Shown: positions 47,576 to 56,376, counted from the first letter of the stretch. The stretch is DNA of 64,000 nucleotides from Sphingobacterium multivorum (GCF_900457465.1 NZ_UAUU01000002.1:1116001-1180000), one strand, 5' to 3'. The notes: a model not told the origin generated them from the sequence alone. A program made the numbers and translations.

Positions 47576-47675
47576 ATTTACAAAAATAATTATATTCAGA
47601 AACTATCGGGGCCCCTTCCAGGTAAATTAACATATTTCCGTTATAAATATATGCTTAAAGCACAAGGAGCCATGG

Positions 47676-47703
47676 ATAAAGTTGCTTTTAACTGCAACTT
47701 TAT
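47676..47703. promoter_or_regulatory. Perfect 10-bp inverted repeat over the dapD promoter
   Basis: ATAAAGTTGC and GCAACTTTAT separated by 8 bases; it covers the GTTG -33-like element (47681-47684) and ends one base before the -7 box. Likely an operator, or a cruciform/hairpin. Confidence 0.55.
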
Positions 47704-47704
47704 C

Positions 47705-47712
47705 TAAGTTTG
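47705..47712 (+). promoter_or_regulatory. -7 promoter box TAAGTTTG for dapD
   Basis: Consensus TAnnTTTG, 20 bases downstream of GTTG at 47681-47684 and 40 bases before the ATG. Confidence 0.6.
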
Positions 47713-47752
47713 TACATCAAAATAAACTAATTCAAATAAGCAAACAAATAAT

Positions 47753-48571
47753 ATGGTAGAGCCACTTAAAAAATTGATTGAGGAAGCTTGGGAAGATAGA
47801 CAATTATTGGAGTATAAAGAATATACAGAAGCGATCCGCGCTGTTATCATGAAGTTGGATAGCGGTGAAATCCGTGTGGCTGAGATGATCGGTACAAGAT
47901 GGCATGTAAATGATTGGATAAAAAAAGCGGTCATCTTATATTTTCCAATCAATGATATGCGCGAAATGACTGCAGGTCCTTTTGTGTTTCATGATAAAAT
48001 GAAATTAAAAACAGACTACAAGCACACAGGTGTACGTGTTGTACCTGGAGCTTCCGCTCGTTTAGGTGCATATTTGGCTAAAGGAGTGATTATGATGCCT
48101 TCTTACGTTAATATCGGTGCTTATGTAGACGAAGGTACCATGGTGGATACCTGGGCAACTGTTGGCTCTTGTGCGCAAATTGGGAAACATGTACACTTAA
48201 GTGGCGGCGTCGGAATTGGAGGTGTATTGGAGCCGGTACAAGCAGCCCCGGTTATTATTGAGGACAATGTTTTTATCGGTTCAAGAGCGATCGTAGTAGA
48301 AGGCATTCGTGTAGAAAAAGAGGCTGTATTAGGTGCCAATGTTGTATTGACAGCCTCAACAAAAATTATCGACGTTACGGGACCTGAACCTGTAGAATAT
48401 AAAGGTTATGTACCTGCCCGCTCTGTTGTTATTCCGGGTTCTTACACCAAGAAATTTGCAGCGGGGGAATACCAAGTTCCTTGCGCTTTGATCATTGGTC
48501 AACGTAAAGAGTCTACAGACAAAAAGACTTCATTAAATGACGCACTACGTGATCATAATGTAGCTGTATAA
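47753..48571 (+). CDS. dapD: 2,3,4,5-tetrahydropyridine-2,6-dicarboxylate N-succinyltransferase
   Basis: 272 residues. N-terminal helical domain, then left-handed beta-helix repeats from about 100 (RVVPGASARLGAYLAKGVIMM, YVNIGAYVDEGTMVDTWATVG with the conserved Asp, CAQIGKHVHLSGGVGIGGVLEP). Succinyl-CoA-dependent step of lysine and diaminopimelate synthesis. First gene of a plus-strand run with tsaC, a DUF4920 gene and folP. Confidence 0.95.
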   Translation: MVEPLKKLIEEAWEDRQLLEYKEYTEAIRAVIMKLDSGEIRVAEMIGTRWHVNDWIKKAVILYFPINDMREMTAGPFVFHDKMKLKTDYKHTGVRVVPGASARLGAYLAKGVIMMPSYVNIGAYVDEGTMVDTWATVGSCAQIGKHVHLSGGVGIGGVLEPVQAAPVIIEDNVFIGSRAIVVEGIRVEKEAVLGANVVLTASTKIIDVTGPEPVEYKGYVPARSVVIPGSYTKKFAAGEYQVPCALIIGQRKESTDKKTSLNDALRDHNVAV

Positions 48572-48595
48572 AGTTAAAACTAGTATAAAGATAAG

Positions 48596-49174
48596 ATGAG
48601 TGCATTCGTAGATCGTGAGGATTTGAATAAGGCCTTGGAGACGTTAAAAAACGGCGGATTAATTCTATACCCCACCGACACCATTTGGGGGATAGGCTGT
48701 GATGCCACCAATCCAGAAGCCGTGGAGAAAGTTTTCCAACTAAAAGGAAGAGATAAATCCAAAAGTCTGATCGTCCTTTTACACAACGACAATCAATTAG
48801 CGAGTTATGTCAATGAAATCCCGGATGTGGCTTATCAACTTATTGAATATACAGAAAAACCCTTGACAATTGTCTATTCGAATGCCAAAAATCTTGCGCC
48901 CAATGCAATTGCTGAGGACGGTTCAATTGGCATTCGAATTGTCAAACACCCTTTTTGTGAACAGCTTTTGCAACGGTTTCGCAAACCGATCATTTCAACT
49001 TCGGCAAATATCAGTGGTGAGCCAACGGCAAAAGATTTTGACGAAATATCGGATGCCATCAAGGATGGGGTAGACTATATTGTTACCTATGACAGAAACG
49101 TAACAACAGATGGGAAATCATCTACTGTCATGAAGCTGGACCCTAGTGGTAAATTTGAATTTATTAGAAAATAG
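48596..49174 (+). CDS. tsaC: L-threonylcarbamoyladenylate synthase (TsaC/Sua5/YrdC family)
   Basis: 192 residues. YrdC signature LILYPTDTIWGIGCDATNP with KVFQLKGRDKSKSLIVLL, GSIGIRIVKHPFC and PIISTSANISGEPTAKDFDE. Makes threonylcarbamoyl-AMP for tRNA t6A. Short form without the Sua5 C-terminal domain. 24 bases after dapD; the next gene begins one base after its stop. Confidence 0.94.
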   Translation: MSAFVDREDLNKALETLKNGGLILYPTDTIWGIGCDATNPEAVEKVFQLKGRDKSKSLIVLLHNDNQLASYVNEIPDVAYQLIEYTEKPLTIVYSNAKNLAPNAIAEDGSIGIRIVKHPFCEQLLQRFRKPIISTSANISGEPTAKDFDEISDAIKDGVDYIVTYDRNVTTDGKSSTVMKLDPSGKFEFIRK

Positions 49175-49175
49175 C

Positions 49176-49655
49176 ATGAAAAAGATCGTTTTATTTTTTG
49201 CATTAGCCTTTGCTGTTACCAATATATCTTTGGCACAGCAAAAGGATATTCCCGGCGCCAAACCTGGTGTAAAATATGGGAAAGAAATCTCTGCGTCCAA
49301 TGCGATTTCAGTAGCAAAGCTTGAAAAAGAACTTACGCAAAAGAACGCATTCAACGGAAAGGTAGCCGGTAAGGTCGTTGAGGTATGTAAGAAAAAAGGC
49401 TGTTTCATGACGTTGCAACGGGAAGGTGAAGAGCCTATTACCGTTCGTTTTAAGGACTATGGTTTCTTCATGCCAGCAGACATTGTCGGTAAAACGGTTG
49501 TTGTCGAGGGTATTGCGAAGAAAAAAGAAGTTTCTGTAGCGTCGTTACAACATGCGGCAAAGGATCTGGGTAAATCACAGGCTGAAATAGATCAGATTAC
49601 TCAACCTAAAAAAGATATTAGCATTATTGCCGACGGCGTTTTGGTTGTCAAATAA
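49176..49655 (+). CDS. DUF4920 secreted protein
   Basis: 159 residues from the ATG at 49176, which opens a signal peptide (VLFFALAFAVTNISLAQ). The mature part has a Cys pair in VEVCKKKGCFMTLQREGE and an OB-like beta-barrel layout (ITVRFKDYGFFMPADIVGKTVVVEG), matching DUF4920. Often near metal or redox functions in Bacteroidota; the role here is not known. Confidence 0.85.
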   Translation: MKKIVLFFALAFAVTNISLAQQKDIPGAKPGVKYGKEISASNAISVAKLEKELTQKNAFNGKVAGKVVEVCKKKGCFMTLQREGEEPITVRFKDYGFFMPADIVGKTVVVEGIAKKKEVSVASLQHAAKDLGKSQAEIDQITQPKKDISIIADGVLVVK

Positions 49656-49685
49656 GCCCTTCTCACCAAGCCTAGCATTGTTCTG

Positions 49686-50528
49686 ATGAAAATATTCCAG
49701 CCTTCACCCTGTCATTCCATACTGGTCGATGGTACCTTAATGGCTTTCGAAAAGCCCATTATTATGGGGATACTCAATGTGACTCCAGATTCATTTTATG
49801 ATGGTGGCGACAATACAACCGTCGAACTTGCGGTAGAGAAAGCCAAGAAGCTATTGCTTGAAGGTGCTCAAATCCTTGATATTGGCGCCTATTCCTCACG
49901 TCCAGGTGCTCCATTGATTTCATCACAGGAGGAAATGGATCGAGCTCTTCCTGCTATTCGGGCGATTAAAACTGCATTTCCTGACGCAATTTTATCAATA
50001 GATACCTTTAGGGCAGACGTTGCCGCTGCGGCAATCGATGCGGGAGTGCACATCATAAATGATGTTTCGGGAGGTACACTCGACGATAACATGTTCGCCA
50101 CGGTAGCAAAATATCAAGTTCCGTATATTCTCATGCATATGCGCGGTATTCCCGAAAATATGCAGGAAAAAACCGATTACAACGATATTGTAACTGACGT
50201 AGCCACCTTTTTAGGTGACCGCATTGCGACGCTAAGAAGTATGGGGGTGAAAGATATTATTCTTGATCCGGGATTTGGTTTTGCAAAGACAGTGGAACAA
50301 AACTATGAGTTACTCTATCGTGTCAATGAACTTCATTACTTTGAATTACCAATTTTGGGCGGAATATCCCGTAAATCCATGATTTATAAAAAAATCGGAA
50401 TCACTGCCCAGGAAGCTTTAAACGGCACCACTGCTTTAAATACGCTACTTCTCGAAAGAGGTGTACAAATTCTCCGCGTACATGATGTAAAGGAAGCGAA
50501 GCAATTGGTTGATCTCTTCTATTCGTAA
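49686..50528 (+). CDS. folP: Dihydropteroate synthase
   Basis: 280 residues. Joins p-aminobenzoate to dihydropterin pyrophosphate in folate synthesis and is the sulfonamide target. PIIMGILNVTPDSFYDGGDN and AQILDIGAYSSRPGA are the two pterin-binding signatures, followed by HIINDVSGGT, DIILDPGFGFAKTVEQNYEL and LGGISRKSMI. Convergent with the broken peroxidase gene, whose stop is 8 bases away. Confidence 0.95.
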   Translation: MKIFQPSPCHSILVDGTLMAFEKPIIMGILNVTPDSFYDGGDNTTVELAVEKAKKLLLEGAQILDIGAYSSRPGAPLISSQEEMDRALPAIRAIKTAFPDAILSIDTFRADVAAAAIDAGVHIINDVSGGTLDDNMFATVAKYQVPYILMHMRGIPENMQEKTDYNDIVTDVATFLGDRIATLRSMGVKDIILDPGFGFAKTVEQNYELLYRVNELHYFELPILGGISRKSMIYKKIGITAQEALNGTTALNTLLLERGVQILRVHDVKEAKQLVDLFYS

Positions 50529-50535
50529 ATCAGCA

Positions 50536-51556
50536 TTATTTGCCTACAAATTTCGGATCACTTAATGTTTTAATAAAAGCGATGATCGCTTCCTTTTCTT
50601 CTTCTGTCATAGGAATTCTTTTTCCATTTTCTTTCAAAATCGGATCAAGGTTAGCTGCATCCAAAAACCCTTGTCGAAATAATCCAGCACAGATTTCAAC
50701 GTTGGGAACTGCCCAAAACTTCCATAAGGCGCTGTATACTCCGCATTTCTTAAAGAAGGTACCCGAAAAGCCATATAGTCTGTATCAATACCTGTGATAC
50801 GTGCTCGCCCGGCCTCATCTGGATGTTTGTTTAACGGAAACCGACATTTCTAAAACTCTGATCGGTAAATAATTCTGATGCATGGCAGCTTTCACATTTC
50901 AATTTAAACAGCTGATACCCCCGTTCTTCCTCAATAGTGAATTGCTCCCCTTCACCTCGTTTTACCTTGTCATATTTACTGTCGGCTGAAATTAGGGTAT
51001 ACTCATATTGTCCAATGCTTTTATAAATTCGTTCAGGTGTAATATTCTCATCGCCAAAAGCCTTCTTGAACAATACTTTGTAGTCAAAATCCCCATTAAT
51101 TTTGCCGATAACCTCCAAGATAGAAGAGTTCATCTCTTCATGCGTGATAATTGGAACTAAAGGTTGCTTTTCCAGTTCGAGTATATTGCCATCCCAATTA
51201 TAAAATTTCATAAAAGCCAAATTCTGCAAAGGCGGCGTATTCCGAAATCCAACACGATCATCTATCCCTACCGCCTGCATTTTTCCATCGGAAAAAGCCA
51301 ATGCGGGGTTATGGCAACTGGCACATGATATCGTATTATTTCCACTGAATCTTTTCTCATGAAACAGCTTTCCCCCCAATTCAACACCATATTTTGTTGG
51401 CTTATTGCTCTTAAACGCATTATTTAGACTCGGAAAATCCGCAGGAATGTTGAAAGTGACTATAGGGTTATCTTCCAGCTTAGAATCAACAATATCATCC
51501 CTACTACAGGATAAAGCAATCACTATAATGGTCAGGATTAAGATGACTTTTTTCAT
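50536..51556 (-). pseudogene. Di-heme cytochrome c peroxidase, MauG/MbnH-like, with two frameshifts
   Basis: Starts with a lipoprotein signal (ILTIIVIALSC). Heme-binding CASCHNPALAF and CESCHASELF are intact in the first frame, which stops after SFRNVGFR at 50831. The remaining protein is present in other frames: PLNKHPDEAGRARITGIDTD through GQFPTLKSVLDYFDKGF, then LDAANLDPILKENGKRIPM to SDPKFVGK ending at 50536. Adding one A (plus strand) to the A3 at 50838-50840 and one to the A5 at 50663-50667 gives a 340-residue enzyme. It lies next to an MbnP-like gene, its expected substrate partner. Confidence 0.85.
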
Positions 51557-51699
51557 CCTATTAATTTTATCAAGGGTTGATGAATATTCAAAATGTACAC
51601 AATAGTCTGATGCAGAAAGCATCCGTTCGCTTTTATGCCTAATGTGTTTTCCATAAATGGCTACAATCGCATTCCAGATCATAGCCATTTACATCATAT

Positions 51700-52548
51700 T
51701 TAGTTAGAAACACCTTCAACAGTGAACATCCCTGCTGTATCGCTGCTTCCGTTGCCGCCAAGATTATCAACAAACTTCACCATTTCCACTGCTGAATGAA
51801 TACTAGGTGTAGCATTATTGGCCCCCAAGGTGATGGTATTCGTTTTACCGCTTAGGAGCTTATCGAAATCTGCCCTGATGTTAATCTGTGGTATACTTTT
51901 TCCAACAGTAACTATGGAAGGTAAATTCAAGGTAATGTCCCGGTAAGCATCTACGCCCTGTTTATAAGTGGATTCATCGCCGTTTGTACCGTTGACCGTA
52001 CTCCCTGTGTGAATAGACAACTCTTTATGATCAACACCATAAAAGCCCTCCAATTTCGTAAATCGGTAACCTGTCCCCCATTCCCAATGCATTTTAGTAT
52101 CATTTGCTCCTGCTGTTGCATAGAAAACTGGGAATCTCAGTTGATCCAGAGTATTTATTTCCTGTTTTACCCCCAAACCGAATTTGATCTGTTTATACTC
52201 GCCAACAGGTATATTACTCAGTACATAATTTAAAGTTGCTGCTTTCGCCTGATCAATTACTGTAGCCCCTTTATCCAGGTCATTTACATTATAAGGGATC
52301 TCAGACCCGTCGGCTTTAATAAGTCTGATATTGCTAATTACATACTTTAGCTCAGAAAACTGATACAGTTGTCCGCTGGCGGATGTATTTTTCGTGGCAG
52401 CTGGGGAATCTGCACTACCCAGCACAATTGTTGTATTTTTAAATGTATTGTTGAAATGTAAGTTAACACTGTTAGCGACGTCTTCACTTTTGCTACAAGA
52501 AACCATAACCAAAGAGATCATCAGGAGTTTAATTGCATTGTTTTTCAT
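51700..52548 (-). CDS. MbnP-like periplasmic copper-binding lipoprotein
   Basis: 282 residues with a lipobox (LVMVSC, Cys18). The Bacteroidota MbnP-domain pattern is visible: VNLHFNNTFKN, YQFSELKYVISNIRLIKADG, NIPVGEYKQIKFGLGVKQE, and the aromatic block MHWEWGTGYRFTKLEGFYG (His154, Trp155, Trp157). In methanotrophs MbnP binds Cu(I) through a kynurenine made from Trp by the di-heme enzyme MbnH. Here the MbnH-like gene follows 143 bases downstream and a copper-type TonB receptor precedes. The family match is from motif memory, not a search. Confidence 0.78.
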   Translation of the reverse strand: MKNNAIKLLMISLVMVSCSKSEDVANSVNLHFNNTFKNTTIVLGSADSPAATKNTSASGQLYQFSELKYVISNIRLIKADGSEIPYNVNDLDKGATVIDQAKAATLNYVLSNIPVGEYKQIKFGLGVKQEINTLDQLRFPVFYATAGANDTKMHWEWGTGYRFTKLEGFYGVDHKELSIHTGSTVNGTNGDESTYKQGVDAYRDITLNLPSIVTVGKSIPQINIRADFDKLLSGKTNTITLGANNATPSIHSAVEMVKFVDNLGGNGSSDTAGMFTVEGVSN

Positions 52549-52571
52549 TTTATTTTTAAGTTCTAAGGTAT

Positions 52572-54560
52572 TTAAAAATTGATTTTTAAGGATGTAAAGA
52601 TATTCCTACCCATGCGTGGTATATTTCCCCAATCCGCATAGGTACTATAGTATTCATTGAAAAGGTTCTCCGCACCGACCTGAAACGCGGCATTTAATTT
52701 CCCAATATTGAAGTTATAATCTGCCGAAACATTCCAAATCTTATAGGATGCAGTTTGGTCCTCTCCGTATTCAGGACTAAAATTGACTTGACTAAAGTCC
52801 CCGTTCATTGAAGTTTGCACGCCGATCATTTTGTATCGGTAATGCAGTGATGTTTGATAACTTAAGGGACGTATAAAGGGCAGGTTTCCGCCCATATTGT
52901 CTTGCCCTCTGGCATAGGTAAGTATAGCTTTCCAATCTAGACCTGGCAAAATTTGATATTGCGCATTGAGTGCCAGATTAAACAGCGTCGCATGATCTAA
53001 AGAGGTATAGCCTTTTACGCCTACCGATTGATAGTTCATGGGGCTACCCAAACTCAAAATCCGGCCAATAATGTAGTCTTGTATAAAGAAATAATTGGCC
53101 TTGGCCCCAATGCTTAGCTTTCCGGTCTTAAATCCGGCACTGGCATTGGCTTCATAAGAAACTTCATTTTTTAAATTTGGATTTCCGATATAGTCATAAC
53201 GATCGAAACTGTTATAGATGTAGTAACCATACGCTTCCGAAACAGAAGGAGCACGATGCCCAAACCCTGTTCCTAGAGAAAAGTCAAACTGACCAATATT
53301 TAACTGATAGCTAGCATGTAGGCTCGGCAGAATTCTATTTTTCTTCTGTGGAGAACCCGGATGGAAGATCCAGTTGAATTCAACGTATTTCGAATAGTTA
53401 TAGTTCAAACCCAATGAACCCCCAAAGACAAGTCTACTGATATCAGAAAGATCTAACGAGTTATTAATGGCTACACTCGCGAATCGTGTGGTCACCCATG
53501 GCCAGCTATAGGCAAACATGGTCTGTTTGGATCGATCTTGCGGATACATACGCATCTCAGCTATCGATAGATTATCGTAAGCATTTACCTGTATTTCCGA
53601 AGAATAACGATCTTTCTGCAGATTAATTTTAGATAAAAGACCGTAGGTCGTACTCCAGCCTGGCATATCCATATGGACCAAATTCTCCGGACGGGTTGTA
53701 TCATCCATATAGTGCTCAACAGCATTAAAATAAACTTTGGTGTCCCATACTTTTACCAAGCCCTCTTCAAACAACTGTTTGTATGTAGCGGAAGTGATGA
53801 TCGCTCTGGATAAGGATAGGTCCATTGGTAAAGCTGGAAATCCCACATCTTTTGCCCGATCAAAAATAGCATCCACCCTAACGGCAGAGAGCGGACTTGT
53901 TTTATAGGCCAAGCCCAAAGACGCATTGAATTTATTATATTGCGAATGCCGTACTTCATCGTCATTTCCATCATAATAATTTCCAGCCTTCCGGAAGGCA
54001 ATACTTCCATCTGCCACAAATTTGTCGCTCGAGTAATATAAATTTCCAAGATTGAACGTCTGCTTATTATTGAATTCAAAACCTGTCTGATAGGCTCCGC
54101 CAATTTTTTTCTGCAGCCCAAACGAGGTATTCCTTCTTTTTAGATCTATACTGCCCGCGACCGTAGCGCCATGCAGATTACCCTCCTGCCCCGATTTAAT
54201 ATCGATGGCAGCAAGATTATTACTTTCTACATAAGAGGTTATCGGGTCCATTTTATCCGTACATGCTCCAAAGACATGCATCCCGTCGATCGTAATTATC
54301 GAACGCTCGCTACTCATATTATTGAGTAGGGGTTCCCAAGCGTAGGCACCACGTTTGATGAAGCTGATATTACTTGCAGAAGCCAAATATTCATCCACGG
54401 AGACTGTCATCTTTAGATCGTTTTCGATCCTCCTTTTAGTAGCTGCGGTGACTGTAACCTCCGCTAGACGTCTCGTGGTATCGCGCGTAATAGGATTGTT
54501 TTGTCCGTGTACGTTCCATCCCAAAGACAACATAAAGAGCATAACACTTATTTTCTTCAT
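52572..54560 (-). CDS. TonB-dependent receptor with OprC/NosA-type CxxxM copper site
   Basis: 662 residues. Signal peptide (MKKISVMLFMLSLGWNVHGQ), TonB-box-like RRLAEVTVTAA, plug domain, then a 22-strand-type barrel ending ...RMGRNIFTSLKINF. The plug has VFGACTDKMDPITSY with Cys100 and Met104, the position and spacing of the Cu-binding Cys143/Met147 of Pseudomonas OprC. The surrounding LHGATVAGSIDLKRR is also OprC/NosA-like. Predicted to import copper across the outer membrane, feeding MbnP. It is 5 bases downstream of the YtkA-like gene and 23 upstream of mbnP. Confidence 0.85.
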   Translation of the reverse strand: MKKISVMLFMLSLGWNVHGQNNPITRDTTRRLAEVTVTAATKRRIENDLKMTVSVDEYLASASNISFIKRGAYAWEPLLNNMSSERSIITIDGMHVFGACTDKMDPITSYVESNNLAAIDIKSGQEGNLHGATVAGSIDLKRRNTSFGLQKKIGGAYQTGFEFNNKQTFNLGNLYYSSDKFVADGSIAFRKAGNYYDGNDDEVRHSQYNKFNASLGLAYKTSPLSAVRVDAIFDRAKDVGFPALPMDLSLSRAIITSATYKQLFEEGLVKVWDTKVYFNAVEHYMDDTTRPENLVHMDMPGWSTTYGLLSKINLQKDRYSSEIQVNAYDNLSIAEMRMYPQDRSKQTMFAYSWPWVTTRFASVAINNSLDLSDISRLVFGGSLGLNYNYSKYVEFNWIFHPGSPQKKNRILPSLHASYQLNIGQFDFSLGTGFGHRAPSVSEAYGYYIYNSFDRYDYIGNPNLKNEVSYEANASAGFKTGKLSIGAKANYFFIQDYIIGRILSLGSPMNYQSVGVKGYTSLDHATLFNLALNAQYQILPGLDWKAILTYARGQDNMGGNLPFIRPLSYQTSLHYRYKMIGVQTSMNGDFSQVNFSPEYGEDQTASYKIWNVSADYNFNIGKLNAAFQVGAENLFNEYYSTYADWGNIPRMGRNIFTSLKINF

Positions 54561-54565
54561 AGCCT

Positions 54566-55471
54566 CTAAAATAGAATGTCGATGTATAACTCACTTTTAC
54601 GCCCTTCTACCCCAGGTGTAAAGTCTTTGGGTACCTCAGTTCCTGCTATTACCCTTCCATTTTGGTTGACCAAAATAAAATTCAGCGTCCAGTTGCCTGT
54701 CATGGTGTAATTGACAACACCTTGGTACAATCCGTTGGCCTGTTGGACCAAGTCCTTATTATTGGGGGAAGAATGGTTGCCCATCGAAGGTTCTGGCATA
54801 CGCGGATCTAACTGCAAGGTGTATCCGTTGACTCTTGTATAAGACAATTGCGCAGTGTCTAATTTATAAATACCTGCGACCAGTTTATTTTCAGCAACAT
54901 TTGGTTTCCAAGGAGCAATCAAGGCGATTAAATAGTGTTCGCCATCTTTCCCGGTAAAGGTGGTTATATTACGATTTTTATTGGTCTGCGGCATTACAGT
55001 TACATGCTGTGCAGCAGAGAAAGTCTGATCGCCAATTTTAAAATCGATTTCCAAACTCCAGTTTGCTGCTGCAGAACTTTCATCTGTAAACACACTGTAA
55101 CCCGAAAAGTAGTTTCCATCTAACGTATGGTCCATTACGGGCTGGTTTGGACAAACAATTTTCAGTCCTTGCATATTGGTTTGGATGGGCAGCAATTTGA
55201 CTGCGGAAACGGCTACAGGTTCATTATTTTGCTGCTTATTGATTTTCACGCGGATATCATTATAACCGCGGTACAATACCCCGCCCGGGGCTTCAATATG
55301 AATATTGTACCCTGAAGAAATAAGGCTTGTAACCTCTTTAAACTCCATATTCTCTTCAACAGTATTTCCCCGTTCGGCCTCATAGTCTGTTTTTGCCTTG
55401 GTACAGCCGACTACAAGAAGACCTATAATCGCGATATAAAAACCCGCTTTTTTTATAAATAAATCTCTCAT
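54566..55471 (-). CDS. YtkA/FixH-like lipoprotein of the copper locus
   Basis: 301 residues with a lipobox (LLVVGC, Cys23). Two Ig-like/YtkA-like halves: IHIEAPGGVLYRGYNDIRVKI (about 55-75), and near the C-terminus MPEPSMGNHSSPNNKDL followed by GLYQGVVNYTMTGNWTLNFIL, the Met/His pattern and beta-sandwich typical of YtkA/FixH-type domains often linked to copper. Same operon as the TonB receptor, which starts 5 bases after its stop. It may hold copper or help the receptor. Confidence 0.7.
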   Translation of the reverse strand: MRDLFIKKAGFYIAIIGLLVVGCTKAKTDYEAERGNTVEENMEFKEVTSLISSGYNIHIEAPGGVLYRGYNDIRVKINKQQNNEPVAVSAVKLLPIQTNMQGLKIVCPNQPVMDHTLDGNYFSGYSVFTDESSAAANWSLEIDFKIGDQTFSAAQHVTVMPQTNKNRNITTFTGKDGEHYLIALIAPWKPNVAENKLVAGIYKLDTAQLSYTRVNGYTLQLDPRMPEPSMGNHSSPNNKDLVQQANGLYQGVVNYTMTGNWTLNFILVNQNGRVIAGTEVPKDFTPGVEGRKSELYIDILF

Positions 55472-55855
55472 CTATAATATTTCATGTATAAGGAAGCTTT
55501 CCGATTTACTTCGTGAACTCGCAAGCCCGGTTTAAATAAATCATGCTGGCATCCTATATGACAAATGGATATATTTTTGTAGCGAAATGAAATCATCCTG
55601 TTGATTTTAAGTAGATTACTAACCACGATCAACATTATAATGATTCAGAGCCACATCGAAATGTAGTCCAAATAACCATATTGGTTTCTTTGAAATAAAT
55701 ACTGAATAAGTAGTTTAATCGGAGGATTGATTACTTTGACAAGACATCGCTAAACGCATTTTCACAACGCAATTATAAAGCGATACTAGCCCTAGCTTAC
55801 ACTGTAAACCATCATCAGCGATCGATTACTTATTCAAATAAATTACTAGCTGGAT
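55472..55855. other. 384-base intergenic region inside the copper locus
   Basis: AT-rich, between two minus-strand genes. No credible gene. A plus-strand TATTTTTG box at 55572-55579 is followed by a five-codon frame (MKSSC) at 55587, probably chance. No clear minus-strand TAnnTTTG box was found for the downstream lipoprotein gene. Confidence 0.4.
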
Positions 55856-56233
55856 TTAAACCAAAGGGGGGTGAAATATTGTAAAGATGGGATTATAGGA
55901 ATAATCTTCTTTATATACTGGAAGCAGGCGCTCCACAGTGTCTTCATAAAGAGCCGTGTTTTTAAACGTAAAATCTTGCGTATTATTTATAAAAACAACA
56001 TCAATAATACGTAATTCAAGATTTTTTTGTTCCTTTTCCTCATGTTCGCGCATTTTCTTCATCAAAATACACTGGCCTCGACAGGCAAGCGCATTATCGT
56101 TAAAACGATTGATACATTCGTAACGTGCGATATAATCTCGATTCAACTCGAAGACTGTCCATAGCCATACCGTTGAGAAGCTCTGTAGGAGCATCAAGGG
56201 TAATAGAATCCATATAAACAGTCTGATTTTCAT
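55856..56233 (-). CDS. Small membrane protein with CxxxC-type motif, copper-locus associated
   Basis: 125 residues. One N-terminal hydrophobic helix (IRLFIWILLPLMLLQSFSTVWLW) then YECINRF and ALACRGQCILMKKMREHEEKEQKN, with three Cys, CxxxC spacing and Met/His nearby. Small Bacteroidota proteins with CxGxC followed by a basic helix recur next to copper-type TonB receptors and lipoproteins; this association is from memory. It lies 384 bases upstream of the YtkA-like gene on the same strand. It could bind Cu(I) in the periplasm or sense it. Confidence 0.6.
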   Translation of the reverse strand: MKIRLFIWILLPLMLLQSFSTVWLWTVFELNRDYIARYECINRFNDNALACRGQCILMKKMREHEEKEQKNLELRIIDVVFINNTQDFTFKNTALYEDTVERLLPVYKEDYSYNPIFTIFHPPLV

Positions 56234-56376
56234 TCGAATATTTTATTCTCAATAGCAGCTTACATCAGGAAGATTGCTTCATTATCTTGTAAACTGGTCA
56301 ACTCATGATAATCCGTGTGAGTTTGGGCAAATATAACAAATGAAACTTGGAATAAACAAATTCCATTCGAAAGAAA

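Noticed and set aside
50540..50797. Plus-strand frame of 85 codons
   Set aside because: It is antisense to the broken MbnH-like gene, whose C-terminal half is clearly readable on the minus strand here.
55572..55604. TATTTTTG box followed by a five-codon frame MKSSC on the plus strand in the copper locus
   Set aside because: Too short to judge; no terminator or attenuator structure follows, and it points away from the copper genes.
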